From Opitutia bacterium (GTDB taxonomy: Bacteria > Verrucomicrobiota > Verrucomicrobiia > Opitutales > Opitutaceae), in NCBI GenBank assembly GCA_016217545.1, contig JACRHT010000012.1:1-64000 (forward strand): a stretch of 64,000 nucleotides of DNA. The letters are read 5' to 3'. A model generated the notes under the pieces. It ran no database searches and was not told the DNA's origin. It saw only the letters and a list, made by a program, of their open reading frames with translations. Positions 32,643-41,253 of this stretch are shown here, in pieces (positions within the stretch are counted from its first letter, which is position 1; each line of letters begins with the position of its first letter). Both the position numbers and the translations under genes were made by a program.

Positions 32643-33173
32643 TCAGCGCATCGCGACGGTCTTCGCGTTGGTGTTGCCGGCCATCGCCATCATCTGGTGG
32701 AAGCCACCGGCCTGCGTGCTGTAGGCGGCGACGATCACGCCGACGATGTTCTTCTCGTTCACGGAAACCGCGTCGGCTTCGTCATTGTTGACGCCTTGGA
32801 CAACGTAGCCGCGGCGATCTTCATCGATCACGCTGTGGGCGACGAGGCCGCCATTGGACTTCCGGTAGACGAGGGTCATGCCCTTCTTGATGTCGTCGTA
32901 AGCGATTTCCTTGACCACGACCGCGGTGCCCGGCGCGTAGAGCGGCTCCATCGAGTGACCGATGCCCCAGAGCGCGGTGCCGCCGTTGTTCTTCGCGGCC
33001 TGCTCGGCGAGCTTCATCTCGCTGCCCTTGGCGACGATGACCGGAGCCGGGGTGTTCTGCGCGATCTTGGCGAGGAGGCGCGGGCTCTTGATACCCGCAT
33101 GGGCGGAAAGGGTGGTCGCGACGACCGCGAGGGTGAGCGCGGCGTAGCGGAGGAGGGTGCGGGTCGTTGTCAT
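32643..33173 (-). CDS. Secreted S24/S26 signal-peptidase-like protein
   Basis: A 176-aa protein with a cleavable-looking signal peptide (about 1-26, ending SAHAG) and an S26-type domain at about 68-150. GIGHSMEPLYAPGTAV carries the candidate nucleophile Ser74. GLVAHSVI carries His113, at the position where ER/archaeal-type signal peptidases use His instead of Lys. GYVVQGVNNDEAD matches the conserved GDNN...D box, with Val replacing the first Asp. Unlike true signal peptidases it lacks a persistent membrane anchor, so it may be an exported relative with another target, or inactive. It is single, with its own terminator, and divergent from the two-component pair. Confidence 0.7.
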   Translation of the reverse strand: MTTTRTLLRYAALTLAVVATTLSAHAGIKSPRLLAKIAQNTPAPVIVAKGSEMKLAEQAAKNNGGTALWGIGHSMEPLYAPGTAVVVKEIAYDDIKKGMTLVYRKSNGGLVAHSVIDEDRRGYVVQGVNNDEADAVSVNEKNIVGVIVAAYSTQAGGFHQMMAMAGNTNAKTVAMR

Positions 33174-33394
33174 GCGACCAGCATCCTCGAAAACGCGATT
33201 TTCAATTATCCGTGCGCCTACGCGTCGCGGCCTCGTTTTTTCCGCTAGGGGGTTTCCTGCGGCCGATGCGGGAGACCCCGGTGCGATTTCCGGGAAACGC
33301 GCTGTGCCGGAAGATTTTCCTCAAGTTCGCCGCGCCTGCGCCGATAGACGCGGGCCATTTGTAAACACCTCTGAAGTAAGGCGGCTCCTTGCCG

Positions 33395-34951
33395 ATGAAT
33401 CCTGCAAAGCCTACGATGCCGCCCATGATCCGAGCCCTTTACGCCGAGGATGACCCCAATGTCGCCGGCATCGTGCGCAGCTACGTCGAGCATTTCGCAC
33501 CCGACTGGGAGCTGGAAATCGTGCCCAACGGCACGCGCTGCCTCGAACGCATGGCCGAGGGCGGCTTCGACATCCTGCTGCTCGACCTCGTGCTGCCCGA
33601 CACGGACGGCCTGCAAATCCTCGGCGAGCTCGCACGGCGCAATGACCCCACGCCCGTCGTGATGGTCACGGGTCACGGCCAAACCGATCTCGCCGTCCGC
33701 GCGCTTCGCGCCGGCGCAGCCGACTGCGTCGACAAAACCTCCCCGCAATTTCTCCAACTCGTCGACATCGTGAAGCGCGTGCAGGCGCGCCACGCCGAGG
33801 CCCGCGGCAAACGCCCATCGACCGCCGCCGTCGCGGGACGGCACACTATCGCGCTGATCGAGGGCTCCGCCGCGTTGCCGGGCAGCATCGGTGAATTCCT
33901 CGCGCGCCATGCTCCGCAGTTCGACCTGCAGGTCATCGCGACGACGAGCGAGCTGAACCACTTCCTCTCGATCGGCGCGCCCGCGAAAGCCGTCATCGTC
34001 GGTCCGACGCCGCACCAGAACAAACCGCTCGAAGTGCTGCGCCAGCTGCGTTCGCACACGACCGACATGCCGGTCATCGTCGTCTCCGCCCGCAACGACG
34101 GCGAAACGACGATCGCCGCGTTCAAACTCGGTGCGCAGGACTACATTCTGCAGAAGCCCGACTACCTCACGGAGGTCGTCTTCTCGCTCAACAGCATCCT
34201 GCGCCACGCCGAGGCCGAGCGGCAGAACACGCAGCTGCAAAAGGAACTGGAGACGCTCAACCGCTCGCTCGAAGCGCAGGTCATCGCCCGCACGCGCGAG
34301 TTGCAGGCACTGTCGCTCCGCCTCCTCCGCATCCAGGAAGACGAGCGCCGCGCCATCGCGCGCGAGTTGCACGACGAGATCGGGCAGTTGCTCACCGGGT
34401 TGAAACTCCAACTCGAGGCGGGCCTGAAAGCCGCGGGCGACGCGCCGCTGCGCGCGCATTTTGTCGAGGCCACGACGACCGCGAGCAGCCTGCTCGAGCA
34501 CGTCCGCATGCTCACGCAGCAATACCGCCCGCGCGTGCTCGACGACCTCGGCCTTCAGCCCGCGATCGAGTGGCACCTCAAGCAGTTCACCAAGCAAACC
34601 GGCATCGAAGTCGACTTCGCCGCCGACTTGCCGGCCGCACGCCTGCCGGGTGAACTCGAGACGGTCGTCTACCGCATCGTGCAGGAATCCCTCACCAACG
34701 TCGCCCGCCACGCCCAAGCGAAACAAGCCGCCGTCGCCATCACGCACGACGAACGCCAGCTGATCGTCGAAATCTCCGACCGTGGCCGCGGCTTCGATCT
34801 CACCGCCGCGCTGGCCAAGACCGATTCGCTCGGCCTCGCCGGCTTGCGCGAGCGCGTGAACCTCGCAGGCGGCCGCATCGAGATGCAATCGACCGTCGGC
34901 GCCGGCACGCGCATCACCGCCGAGTTCCCCCTGCCCGTTTCGCCATCATGA
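33395..34951 (+). CDS. Hybrid sensor histidine kinase with two N-terminal receiver domains
   Basis: A 518-aa soluble kinase. The first receiver domain (about 12-125) has DD at 19-20 and the phospho-acceptor D64 in LLLDLVLPDTDG. The second receiver-like domain (about 145-275) reads KAVIVGPTPHQN where the acceptor Asp should be, so it appears unable to be phosphorylated, though it keeps the later PVIVVSARND and LQKPDYL. A coiled coil leads to a HisKA_3 domain (H326 in RAIARELHDEIGQL) and a HATPase_c domain (RIVQESLTNVARHA, then DRGRGFD and LGLAGLRERV). No membrane helix is seen. ATG at 33395 is preferred, since AAGGCGG lies about 11 bases upstream; ATG 33425 and TTG 33389 are alternatives. It overlaps the regulator gene by 4 bp. 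Confidence 0.87.
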   Translation: MNPAKPTMPPMIRALYAEDDPNVAGIVRSYVEHFAPDWELEIVPNGTRCLERMAEGGFDILLLDLVLPDTDGLQILGELARRNDPTPVVMVTGHGQTDLAVRALRAGAADCVDKTSPQFLQLVDIVKRVQARHAEARGKRPSTAAVAGRHTIALIEGSAALPGSIGEFLARHAPQFDLQVIATTSELNHFLSIGAPAKAVIVGPTPHQNKPLEVLRQLRSHTTDMPVIVVSARNDGETTIAAFKLGAQDYILQKPDYLTEVVFSLNSILRHAEAERQNTQLQKELETLNRSLEAQVIARTRELQALSLRLLRIQEDERRAIARELHDEIGQLLTGLKLQLEAGLKAAGDAPLRAHFVEATTTASSLLEHVRMLTQQYRPRVLDDLGLQPAIEWHLKQFTKQTGIEVDFAADLPAARLPGELETVVYRIVQESLTNVARHAQAKQAAVAITHDERQLIVEISDRGRGFDLTAALAKTDSLGLAGLRERVNLAGGRIEMQSTVGAGTRITAEFPLPVSPS

Positions 34952-35589
34952 CCACCGTCATTCTCGCCGACGACCATGAGATCGTGCGCCGCGGCGTCCG
35001 CAGCGTGCTGCAAGCCGACGGACGTTTCCAAATCGTGGCCGAAGTGGCCGACGGCCTTTCCGCCGTCCAGCAAACGGAAAAGCTGAAGCCGAACGTCCTG
35101 TTCCTCGATCTTTCGCTGCCCCGCCTGCACGGCCTCGAGGCGCTGCGCCAGATCCGCATCTGCAGCCCGAACACGAAGGTGCTCGTGCTCTCGATGCACA
35201 ACGACGAGCCCTACGTCATCGAGGCGCTACGCAGCGGCGCTTCGGCCTACATTCTGAAAGGCTCGGAATCCGAAGAGATCGTGAAGGCCACGCAAGAGGT
35301 GCTCGCCGGCCGGCGTTTCCTCAGCGCGCCGCTCACGGAGTGGGCGATCACGGCGCTCGCAGTGAAGACGCCGGACTCGAGCGATCCCTACAACACGCTC
35401 TCGCCGCGCGAACGCGAAGTGATGCAGCTCGCCGCCGAAGGACTCGGCGCGGCGGAGATCGCCGAGAAACTCTTCATCAGCGCGCGCACCGCCGAGACGC
35501 ATCGCGCGAACCTGATGCGCAAGCTCAGCCTGCAAACGCAGACCGACCTCGTGCGCTACGCGATCCGCCGCGGGCTGATCCAAGCGTGA
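34948..35589 (+). CDS. NarL/LuxR-type response regulator
   Basis: A 213-aa regulator and the obvious partner of the kinase encoded directly upstream (ATGA overlap). The receiver domain (1-120) has D8-D9, the acceptor D54 in LFLDLSLPRLHG, and the Lys switch residue in YILKGSESEE. The C-terminal LuxR-type helix-turn-helix (about 148-205) reads LSPREREVMQLAAEGLGAAE and IAEKLFISARTAETHRANLM. The HisKA_3/NarL pairing is standard for this class. Target genes are not evident. Confidence 0.93.
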   Translation: MTTVILADDHEIVRRGVRSVLQADGRFQIVAEVADGLSAVQQTEKLKPNVLFLDLSLPRLHGLEALRQIRICSPNTKVLVLSMHNDEPYVIEALRSGASAYILKGSESEEIVKATQEVLAGRRFLSAPLTEWAITALAVKTPDSSDPYNTLSPREREVMQLAAEGLGAAEIAEKLFISARTAETHRANLMRKLSLQTQTDLVRYAIRRGLIQA

Positions 35590-35647
35590 GCGAGGGCCGG
35601 GTGTCGCCGGCATCCCGAACGGCGACGGCCGCGACAGTCCTTGCCGC

Positions 35648-36172
35648 TCACTTTGCCGCGCGATGGTAGAGTCCGTCGAAGGACGTGGTCCAAGTCGCTC
35701 CGTCGTCCGAGGAAATCCCCCAGTGTTGCCGCACCGTGCCGTCGGGGTTCGGCGTGTAGGTGATGCGATTGAGCACGGTGCCGCCAGCGCGGCCGGGACT
35801 CGGGCCGCGAATCACCATACTGCCGTCGGCGGCGAGCCCGCCGTGGAGTTCGAGGATGCTGCCGTCGCTGCCGACCCAAAACTGCTGCCAGCATTTTTTC
35901 GCAGGGTTCCACGCATTGATGCTCTTGCCCGGATGACCGGGTGATTCCCAGTTCTCGAGCAGACCCCAGCCGCTGGCGATTTTCTCAACGCGACTGTGGC
36001 CGACCACCTTGCCGCTCTTCGCGGTGACGTCCCACTCCCCCACCCAGAAATCGAACTGCGCAGACTCCGTCGGCAAAGCGGACGGCGATGGCTGCTTCGT
36101 GACCGGGGCTTGGGCGAAGGAGAACGCGCACGAAACGAAACAGAACGCGAGGCCGGCCGATGAGAACTTCAT
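35648..36172 (-). CDS. Secreted DUF1579-like protein
   Basis: A 174-aa protein with a signal peptide (about 1-21) and a lipocalin-like domain resembling DUF1579: FDFWVGEWDVTAKSG at the start, SGWGLLENWESPGHPGKSIN, WQQFWVGSDGSILELHGGLA, and the C-terminal WGISSDDGATWTTSFDGLYH. The family has no proven function; some members may bind small hydrophobic molecules. It is convergent with the NarL-type regulator. Confidence 0.75.
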   Translation of the reverse strand: MKFSSAGLAFCFVSCAFSFAQAPVTKQPSPSALPTESAQFDFWVGEWDVTAKSGKVVGHSRVEKIASGWGLLENWESPGHPGKSINAWNPAKKCWQQFWVGSDGSILELHGGLAADGSMVIRGPSPGRAGGTVLNRITYTPNPDGTVRQHWGISSDDGATWTTSFDGLYHRAAK

Positions 36173-36297
36173 CGCGGCAATTTGGCGGGGCGTGCGGCCG
36201 GGTCGACGCCGCGGCGTTGGGCCGCTGGATTTGCGCGACGAGAGAGCCCGACGAACAGGCGTGCAACGGACGGGGCGGCTTCACGGGCGAACGACCG

Positions 36298-36340
36298 CAA
36301 AAAAAGCGAGGCCGGACTCGCGTGAGCGGGCCCGGCCTCG
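36298..36340 (-). terminator. Intrinsic terminator of the first TonB-receptor gene
   Basis: On the minus strand CGAGGCCGG and CCGGCCTCG (complements of 36332-36340 and 36307-36315) form a 9-bp stem, followed by CTTTTTTT. It lies about 25 bp past the stop of the receptor gene. Confidence 0.8.
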
Positions 36341-36365
36341 GAGAGGTGCGGCGAATAGGTCGCGC

Positions 36366-39119
36366 TCAGAACTCGCGGCTCAGGCGAACATACCAGAAAG
36401 CGGGCTCCGCGGTGTTGATCGCGGGGTTATAGCCGAACTGGCTGGAAATGTAGAAGGGAGGATCGTCGTTGAGGACGTTGCGCACGCCGACGGTCATCTT
36501 GGTTTTCCACGGCGTCTGGTAGCTGACCTGCGGATTGATGCGCCATTGAGCTTTGGTGTCGGGCTCGGTGCCGGCACCCGTGAAAAGCTGCGCCGGATAG
36601 CCGCCGATGTAGTTGACGAAAACGGAGGCGGCCCAGTCGCCCTTCGACCAACCCAGCGTGGCGCTGCCGCGCCAGAGCGGGACGGAGTCGGTGCCGTCGA
36701 TGTCGATGATGGTGGTGACACCGAGCGAGGAGATGGTCTCGCGTTCGAAGTTGCCCGTGTAGGTCGCGGTGAGGCCGGCCCGGAAATTGCCCCAGCCCTT
36801 CACGCTTCGGGAGTAGTTCACGCCGAAGTCCCAACCCTCGTTGATGATCTTGTTGGCGTTGAACCAATCCGTGGCGACGTAGTCGATGATGCCGACGCTG
36901 AAGCCGGCGGCGGCCTCGGCGGGAGTGAGCGCTTTGCGAACGACGCGGCCGGCGGGAAGAACGGTTTCGTTGGCGAGCGTGAAGGCCGCGGTGTCGCGCG
37001 TGATGAGGTTGGTCTGGTCGAACTTGAAGTAGCCGATGTCCAACGACAGGCCCTTGAGGAAACCGGAGGGGACTTCGAGCACGATGCCGGCGTAAGTGGT
37101 TTTCGTCTCCTCGGGCTGCAGATCGGGGTTGCCGCGGCCCACGGTCTTGAGCTGGCCGGAGGGTTGGTCGGGCCGGCGCGGGTCGAAGAGCTGGTTGCCG
37201 GTGAAGGAAACGCTGCCGGTCTGGTAAAGGAAGGCGAGGTCGGGCGCCTTGAAGGAGCCGGAGTAAGAGCCGCGCAGGAGCAGCCATTTGGTCGGGCGCC
37301 AGCCGAGGGCGACCTTCGGCTTCGTGGTGGTGCCGAAATCGGAGTATTCCTCCCAACGCGCGGCGAGTTGGAGTTCGAGTTGTTTGGCGAGGGGAACCTT
37401 GAGTTCGGCGTAGGCGGAAGTGACCTGGCGCTTGCCGCCGTAGCCGAAGCCTTCGGAGCCGCCGACGATGTTGCCCGTTTCGTTTTCGAGGGTGCGAACG
37501 TCGCTGAGGCTCTCCGCGCGATACTCGAGGCCCGCGGCCGCACCGAGCGGCCCCGCGGGGAGCTGGGCGATGTTGCCGCTGACGGAAACGTCGTAGAGGC
37601 CCGAGGTGAACTTGGTCTTCGTGGGATTGGTGCCCGAGTAGTAATCGGTGACGCGCGGATCTTCGGGGCCGAACGGATTGGCGTAGAGCATCTGGCCGCC
37701 GATGTTCAGACCCATGAGCGCTTCCTGGACGCGGCTGTCGAACGCGGTGCCGGGGGAGGAATTGTCGAACGAGCCTTGGGCAAACATGTAGGCGGCCTCC
37801 CACGTCCATTCGTTGGGCAGCGCGCCACCGAGGCCGAGCAGGTAGCGCGGATAATCAGAGGTCGTATCGACGATGCGCGGGCCCGCGTTCACGAGACGGA
37901 AGGTGCTGAGCTCGATCGCCTGCCCGCCGCTGCCAAAGTAGCGCGTGCCATAGGGATTGTAGGGATTGGCGGCGGGAACAACGAGGCGGTTGTTCGTGCC
38001 CGCACCCTTGTCGGTCGTGGTGAACGGCGACGGCGCGGAGAGATTGGTGGTCTCGATGCGCTTGAAGAAAATGTCGGCGAATCCGTAGAGGCGCTCGGTG
38101 AAATCGTGTTTCACGTAGACGCCGAAGCCGCGACTCTGGTTCTCGGGAAGCAAGGAGGAGTCCTGCTGGAAATTGTAGAAACCGGCGCCGGTGGCGCGCG
38201 ACGTGGCGACAGCATCGGCGACGCGCGGATCGGTTGTCGGGTTGAGGAAAGTGCGCACCGTGGCAGTGCCGGGAATGAAGAAACGCGCGGGAAACGTGCT
38301 CGAGCTGCGCAAGTCGCCGCCGATGACGAGGCCCGTGGCCGGATCGGTCTCGACCTGGTTGGGCGAAGTCTTGTCGTGGCGCAGGTCGGCGTTGCTGGAG
38401 AACGAGAGGTCGCGGTTCATCAGCATGTTTCGGCGGGCGTAGTCGACGGTCATGACCACGCTGGTCTTCTCGGTCGCCGCTCCCGCGATGAGGAACGCCG
38501 TGACCTCCTGCGAATCGGTGCCGAAGGTGTTGCCGAACGACACGTCCATGCCGACGCCGGTGAACGAGCGCTTGAGCACGATGTTGAGCACGCCGGCGAC
38601 CGCGTCGGAGCCGTAGATGGCAGACGCGCCGTCCTTGAGGATTTCGATGCTCTCGATCGCCGCGGTCGGAATCTGGCGCAGGTCGATGACGGATTGAAAG
38701 CCGTTGAACGCGCCCGCGCCGGAAGGCACCGCGCGGCGGCCGTTGATCAGGACGAGCGTGTTGTTGTTGCCGAGGCCGCGGAAATTGACGGTCGACGTGC
38801 CGGAAGCGAAGCCGGTGCCGGAGCCTTCGGGCGAGATCGTGCCGGCGGTGTTGAACGGCATCGCGCGCATGGCGTCCTCGACGTTCGTGAAGCCGGTGTT
38901 CTGCAGGTCAGCCTGCGTGATGCGGACGACCGGACTCGGCGTCTCGGCGTCGACACGTTTGATGCGGGAGCCGACGACCGAGAACTCCTCGAGTCGCAGC
39001 GTCTTGTCCGTTTCGGTCGGCTTGGTGGTTTGGGCCCACGCCAGTTGCGGCGCGACAGAGGCCAGGAGCGCAGCGACAAGGACGTGCGCGCTCCGCAGGG
39101 ACATGCGGTTTGGTTTCAT
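36366..39119 (-). CDS. TonB-dependent outer-membrane receptor (module 1)
   Basis: A 917-aa receptor with a signal peptide (cleavage near AWAQ, residue 29-30), an N-terminal plug domain (about 45-190: LEEFSVVGSRIKRVDAETPS, then GLGNNNTLVLINGRRAVPSG and VEILKDGASAIYGSDAVAGV), and a beta barrel ending in the typical aromatic terminus WYVRLSREF. It imports a large substrate across the outer membrane using TonB energy; the ligand is not readable. ATG at 39119 is chosen for the signal peptide. It lies 176 bp downstream of the LytTR regulator gene in the same direction, with that gene's terminator between them, so it is probably a separate transcript. Confidence 0.9.
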   Translation of the reverse strand: MKPNRMSLRSAHVLVAALLASVAPQLAWAQTTKPTETDKTLRLEEFSVVGSRIKRVDAETPSPVVRITQADLQNTGFTNVEDAMRAMPFNTAGTISPEGSGTGFASGTSTVNFRGLGNNNTLVLINGRRAVPSGAGAFNGFQSVIDLRQIPTAAIESIEILKDGASAIYGSDAVAGVLNIVLKRSFTGVGMDVSFGNTFGTDSQEVTAFLIAGAATEKTSVVMTVDYARRNMLMNRDLSFSSNADLRHDKTSPNQVETDPATGLVIGGDLRSSSTFPARFFIPGTATVRTFLNPTTDPRVADAVATSRATGAGFYNFQQDSSLLPENQSRGFGVYVKHDFTERLYGFADIFFKRIETTNLSAPSPFTTTDKGAGTNNRLVVPAANPYNPYGTRYFGSGGQAIELSTFRLVNAGPRIVDTTSDYPRYLLGLGGALPNEWTWEAAYMFAQGSFDNSSPGTAFDSRVQEALMGLNIGGQMLYANPFGPEDPRVTDYYSGTNPTKTKFTSGLYDVSVSGNIAQLPAGPLGAAAGLEYRAESLSDVRTLENETGNIVGGSEGFGYGGKRQVTSAYAELKVPLAKQLELQLAARWEEYSDFGTTTKPKVALGWRPTKWLLLRGSYSGSFKAPDLAFLYQTGSVSFTGNQLFDPRRPDQPSGQLKTVGRGNPDLQPEETKTTYAGIVLEVPSGFLKGLSLDIGYFKFDQTNLITRDTAAFTLANETVLPAGRVVRKALTPAEAAAGFSVGIIDYVATDWFNANKIINEGWDFGVNYSRSVKGWGNFRAGLTATYTGNFERETISSLGVTTIIDIDGTDSVPLWRGSATLGWSKGDWAASVFVNYIGGYPAQLFTGAGTEPDTKAQWRINPQVSYQTPWKTKMTVGVRNVLNDDPPFYISSQFGYNPAINTAEPAFWYVRLSREF

Positions 39120-39242
39120 GTGTTGTGCTTGGTTGTGGCCGGATCGGGGCTGAAACGCTTCCGGCGGCGCGCACGACACTTGACCGGGCCGCCCGACACA
39201 ACGGGACCGCGTCGGAGCGCGACCAACGTCTCGTGGGACGCC

Positions 39243-39270
39243 AAAAAAGCCGCCCGAGTCTCAGGCGGCT
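39243..39270 (-). terminator. Intrinsic terminator of the SBP-kinase-regulator operon
   Basis: On the minus strand AGCCGCC and GGCGGCT pair around a 9-nt loop, followed by TTTTT (stem bases 39248-39254 and 39264-39270, A-run 39243-39248). It lies 26 bp past the LytTR gene and separates it from the TonB-receptor gene. Confidence 0.75.
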
Positions 39271-39295
39271 GCGACCAGTCGCACGCGCGGGCGCG

Positions 39296-40126
39296 CTAAA
39301 GCGACGCGCGGAGCGCCGGCATGTAGGTGCGGCTGACCTTGAGCTTCGTGCCGTCGTTCAGCTCGACCTGATATTCGCCGTATTGAGTCGGCGTGACTTT
39401 GCGCACGTGGGCGAGATTGACCGCCGTCGAGCGGTGAATGCGCACGAAGTTCCGCGGCTCGAGTTTCTCCATCAGATGCAGCATCGTCATGCGCACGAGG
39501 CGGGATTTGTCGTTCAGGTGAATCTTCACGTAGTCGCCCACGGTCTCCACCCAGCGAATGTCCGCCGGCGCGCACACGTGGATCTCGCCATCGGAGCGGA
39601 AAAGCAGGCGGCCGTCGCGGTCGGTGTCGCCGTCGGCCGGCGACGACGCCGGTCTCGCGGCGGCGAGCGGCGCGGGCGCGACACCGGTCGCGGCGCGGAG
39701 CTTCTGGATTTGCTGCATGATGCCGTCGATATGCTCCCAGATCTTCTGGTGTTCGCCGCCGCGGACGACCGCCTTGGCGCGCTGCAACGTGTCGGCGAGC
39801 CGCTTGCGCGTGAAGGGTTTTGAAACGTAGTCCACGGCGCCGACGTCGAACGCGCGCAACGCATACTCGCCGTAGGCGGTGACGAACACGACATGCGGAC
39901 GCGGGCCGGCATCGAGCTCCTTCAGCACGTCGAAGCCGGTGAGCCCGGGCATTTGCACATCCAGAAACAACAGGTCGGGGGCGCACTCGCGGACCGCACG
40001 GAGCGCCTGGTCGCCATCGGAGCAGCAGGCCACTACTTCGATTTCCTGATCGGCCCGGAGCAAGCGTGCGAGATCCTCGCGCGCGAGCGGCTCGTCGTCG
40101 ACGATGACAGTCTTGATTCGGTTCAT
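39296..40126 (-). CDS. LytTR-family response regulator (module 1)
   Basis: A 276-aa regulator. The receiver domain (about 5-122) has D10-D11 and acceptor D56 in LLFLDVQMPGLTGFD, with FVTAYGEYALRAFDVGAVDY and KPF after it. A Gln/Ala/Pro-rich linker leads to a LytTR DNA-binding domain (about 172-276: IRWVETVGDYVKIHL, FVRIHRSTAVNLAHVRKV, then GTKLKVSRTYMPAL). It overlaps the kinase gene by 4 bp. Its likely targets are in the adjacent TonB-receptor region, but no site is identified. Confidence 0.93.
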   Translation of the reverse strand: MNRIKTVIVDDEPLAREDLARLLRADQEIEVVACCSDGDQALRAVRECAPDLLFLDVQMPGLTGFDVLKELDAGPRPHVVFVTAYGEYALRAFDVGAVDYVSKPFTRKRLADTLQRAKAVVRGGEHQKIWEHIDGIMQQIQKLRAATGVAPAPLAAARPASSPADGDTDRDGRLLFRSDGEIHVCAPADIRWVETVGDYVKIHLNDKSRLVRMTMLHLMEKLEPRNFVRIHRSTAVNLAHVRKVTPTQYGEYQVELNDGTKLKVSRTYMPALRASL

Positions 40127-41253
40127 GGTGGGGCGGAGTGGAAGGGCAAGGCGATGTCGGCGACGACGCCGCCCGGAACGTTCGCGAGCGTGAGCCGCGC
40201 GGAGCCATCGAACAGCATGGTGAGACGCGCGCGGGTGTTGCGCAGCCCGATGCCGCCGCTACCGTCCGAGGGCGCGGCGGCGGGGAGCGACGGGCCCTCG
40301 TTGAACAGCTCGAGGCGCAACTGCCCGCCGTCCCGCCAGACGCGGAGCCGCATGATCCGCGCGCTGACCTGCCGCGAGAAGCCGTGCTTCATCGCGTTTT
40401 CCACGAGTGGTTGCAGCAGCAAGCTCGGCAAAAGCGCGTGGCGACACGCGGGCTCGATCTCGAAGCTGACCTGGAGCCGATCCTGAAAACGGATTCGCTC
40501 GATCGCGAAGTAGTGTTCGAGAAACTCGAGTTCGCGCTCGAGCGTGACCAATTGGTCCTGTTTGTGGTCGAGCGCGCGACGCAGCAGCTCGGCGAGTTGC
40601 GCGAGTGCGTCCTCGGCGGCCACGGTGTCGCCGCGGCGAATGAGCGCCGTGACGGAGTTGAGGGCGTTGAAGAGGAAGTGCGGATGGAGCTGCATCTTCA
40701 GCGCGTCGAGATTCGCCCGGAGGAGACGCGCCTCGAGCTCGGCCTTGGCGACCTTGAGGTCGGCCGCCTCGCGCTGTCCCGCGCGCCATCCGAGGTAGAA
40801 TTCCACGGCGTAGGCGGGCACCACGATCGCGCTGTAAATCAGCGCGGGCGGCAGCAGTTCGGAAGCGCTCCAGAAATCCTGGGCGACGACGCCGAAGTAA
40901 GACCAAGGCAGGCTGTTCGCGACCAGCCCGAGACTCACCGACAATGCGAACTGGCCCACGCCGGCCAGCAGCGCCGCGACGAGATGAGCGGGAAGAATCT
41001 GCCACCACGCCATGCGGTCGAACGCCAGCACGCGGCGCAGCGCGAGGACGCCGGGAAGCAGGAGCCACCACAGTCCCCAATTGCCGTAGCGATACAGCCA
41101 AGTCGCGCGGAAGCTCGCTTCCGCGCCAGCCGCCAAGTGGACCTGCCAGACATCGAAGGCGACGGCGCCGACGCCGAACAGAGCAAGGCTCCACCAAACC
41201 GTGTTCAGGCTTCGCACCCACGACGACGATGGGCGAGGAACGTTCGGGTTCAT
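40123..41253 (-). CDS. LytS-type sensor histidine kinase (module 1)
   Basis: A 376-aa membrane kinase with about four to five N-terminal helices (within residues 15-165) and no large extracytoplasmic domain. The His_kinase domain has H in LHPHFLFNALNSVTALIRRG, and the ATPase domain has LLLQPLVENAMKHGF and GIGLRNTRARL. It overlaps both the upstream binding-protein gene and the downstream regulator gene by 4 bp, so the three form one tightly coupled operon. Because it has no sensor domain of its own, the co-encoded oligopeptide-binding-type protein is a candidate input partner. Confidence 0.9.
   Translation of the reverse strand: MNPNVPRPSSSWVRSLNTVWWSLALFGVGAVAFDVWQVHLAAGAEASFRATWLYRYGNWGLWWLLLPGVLALRRVLAFDRMAWWQILPAHLVAALLAGVGQFALSVSLGLVANSLPWSYFGVVAQDFWSASELLPPALIYSAIVVPAYAVEFYLGWRAGQREAADLKVAKAELEARLLRANLDALKMQLHPHFLFNALNSVTALIRRGDTVAAEDALAQLAELLRRALDHKQDQLVTLERELEFLEHYFAIERIRFQDRLQVSFEIEPACRHALLPSLLLQPLVENAMKHGFSRQVSARIMRLRVWRDGGQLRLELFNEGPSLPAAAPSDGSGGIGLRNTRARLTMLFDGSARLTLANVPGGVVADIALPFHSAPP

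Noticed and set aside
36009-39299. A 1096-codon open frame antisense to the first TonB receptor
   Set aside because: No recognisable domain and composition typical of antisense GC-rich frames; the minus strand encodes a full receptor with signal peptide, plug and aromatic terminus.
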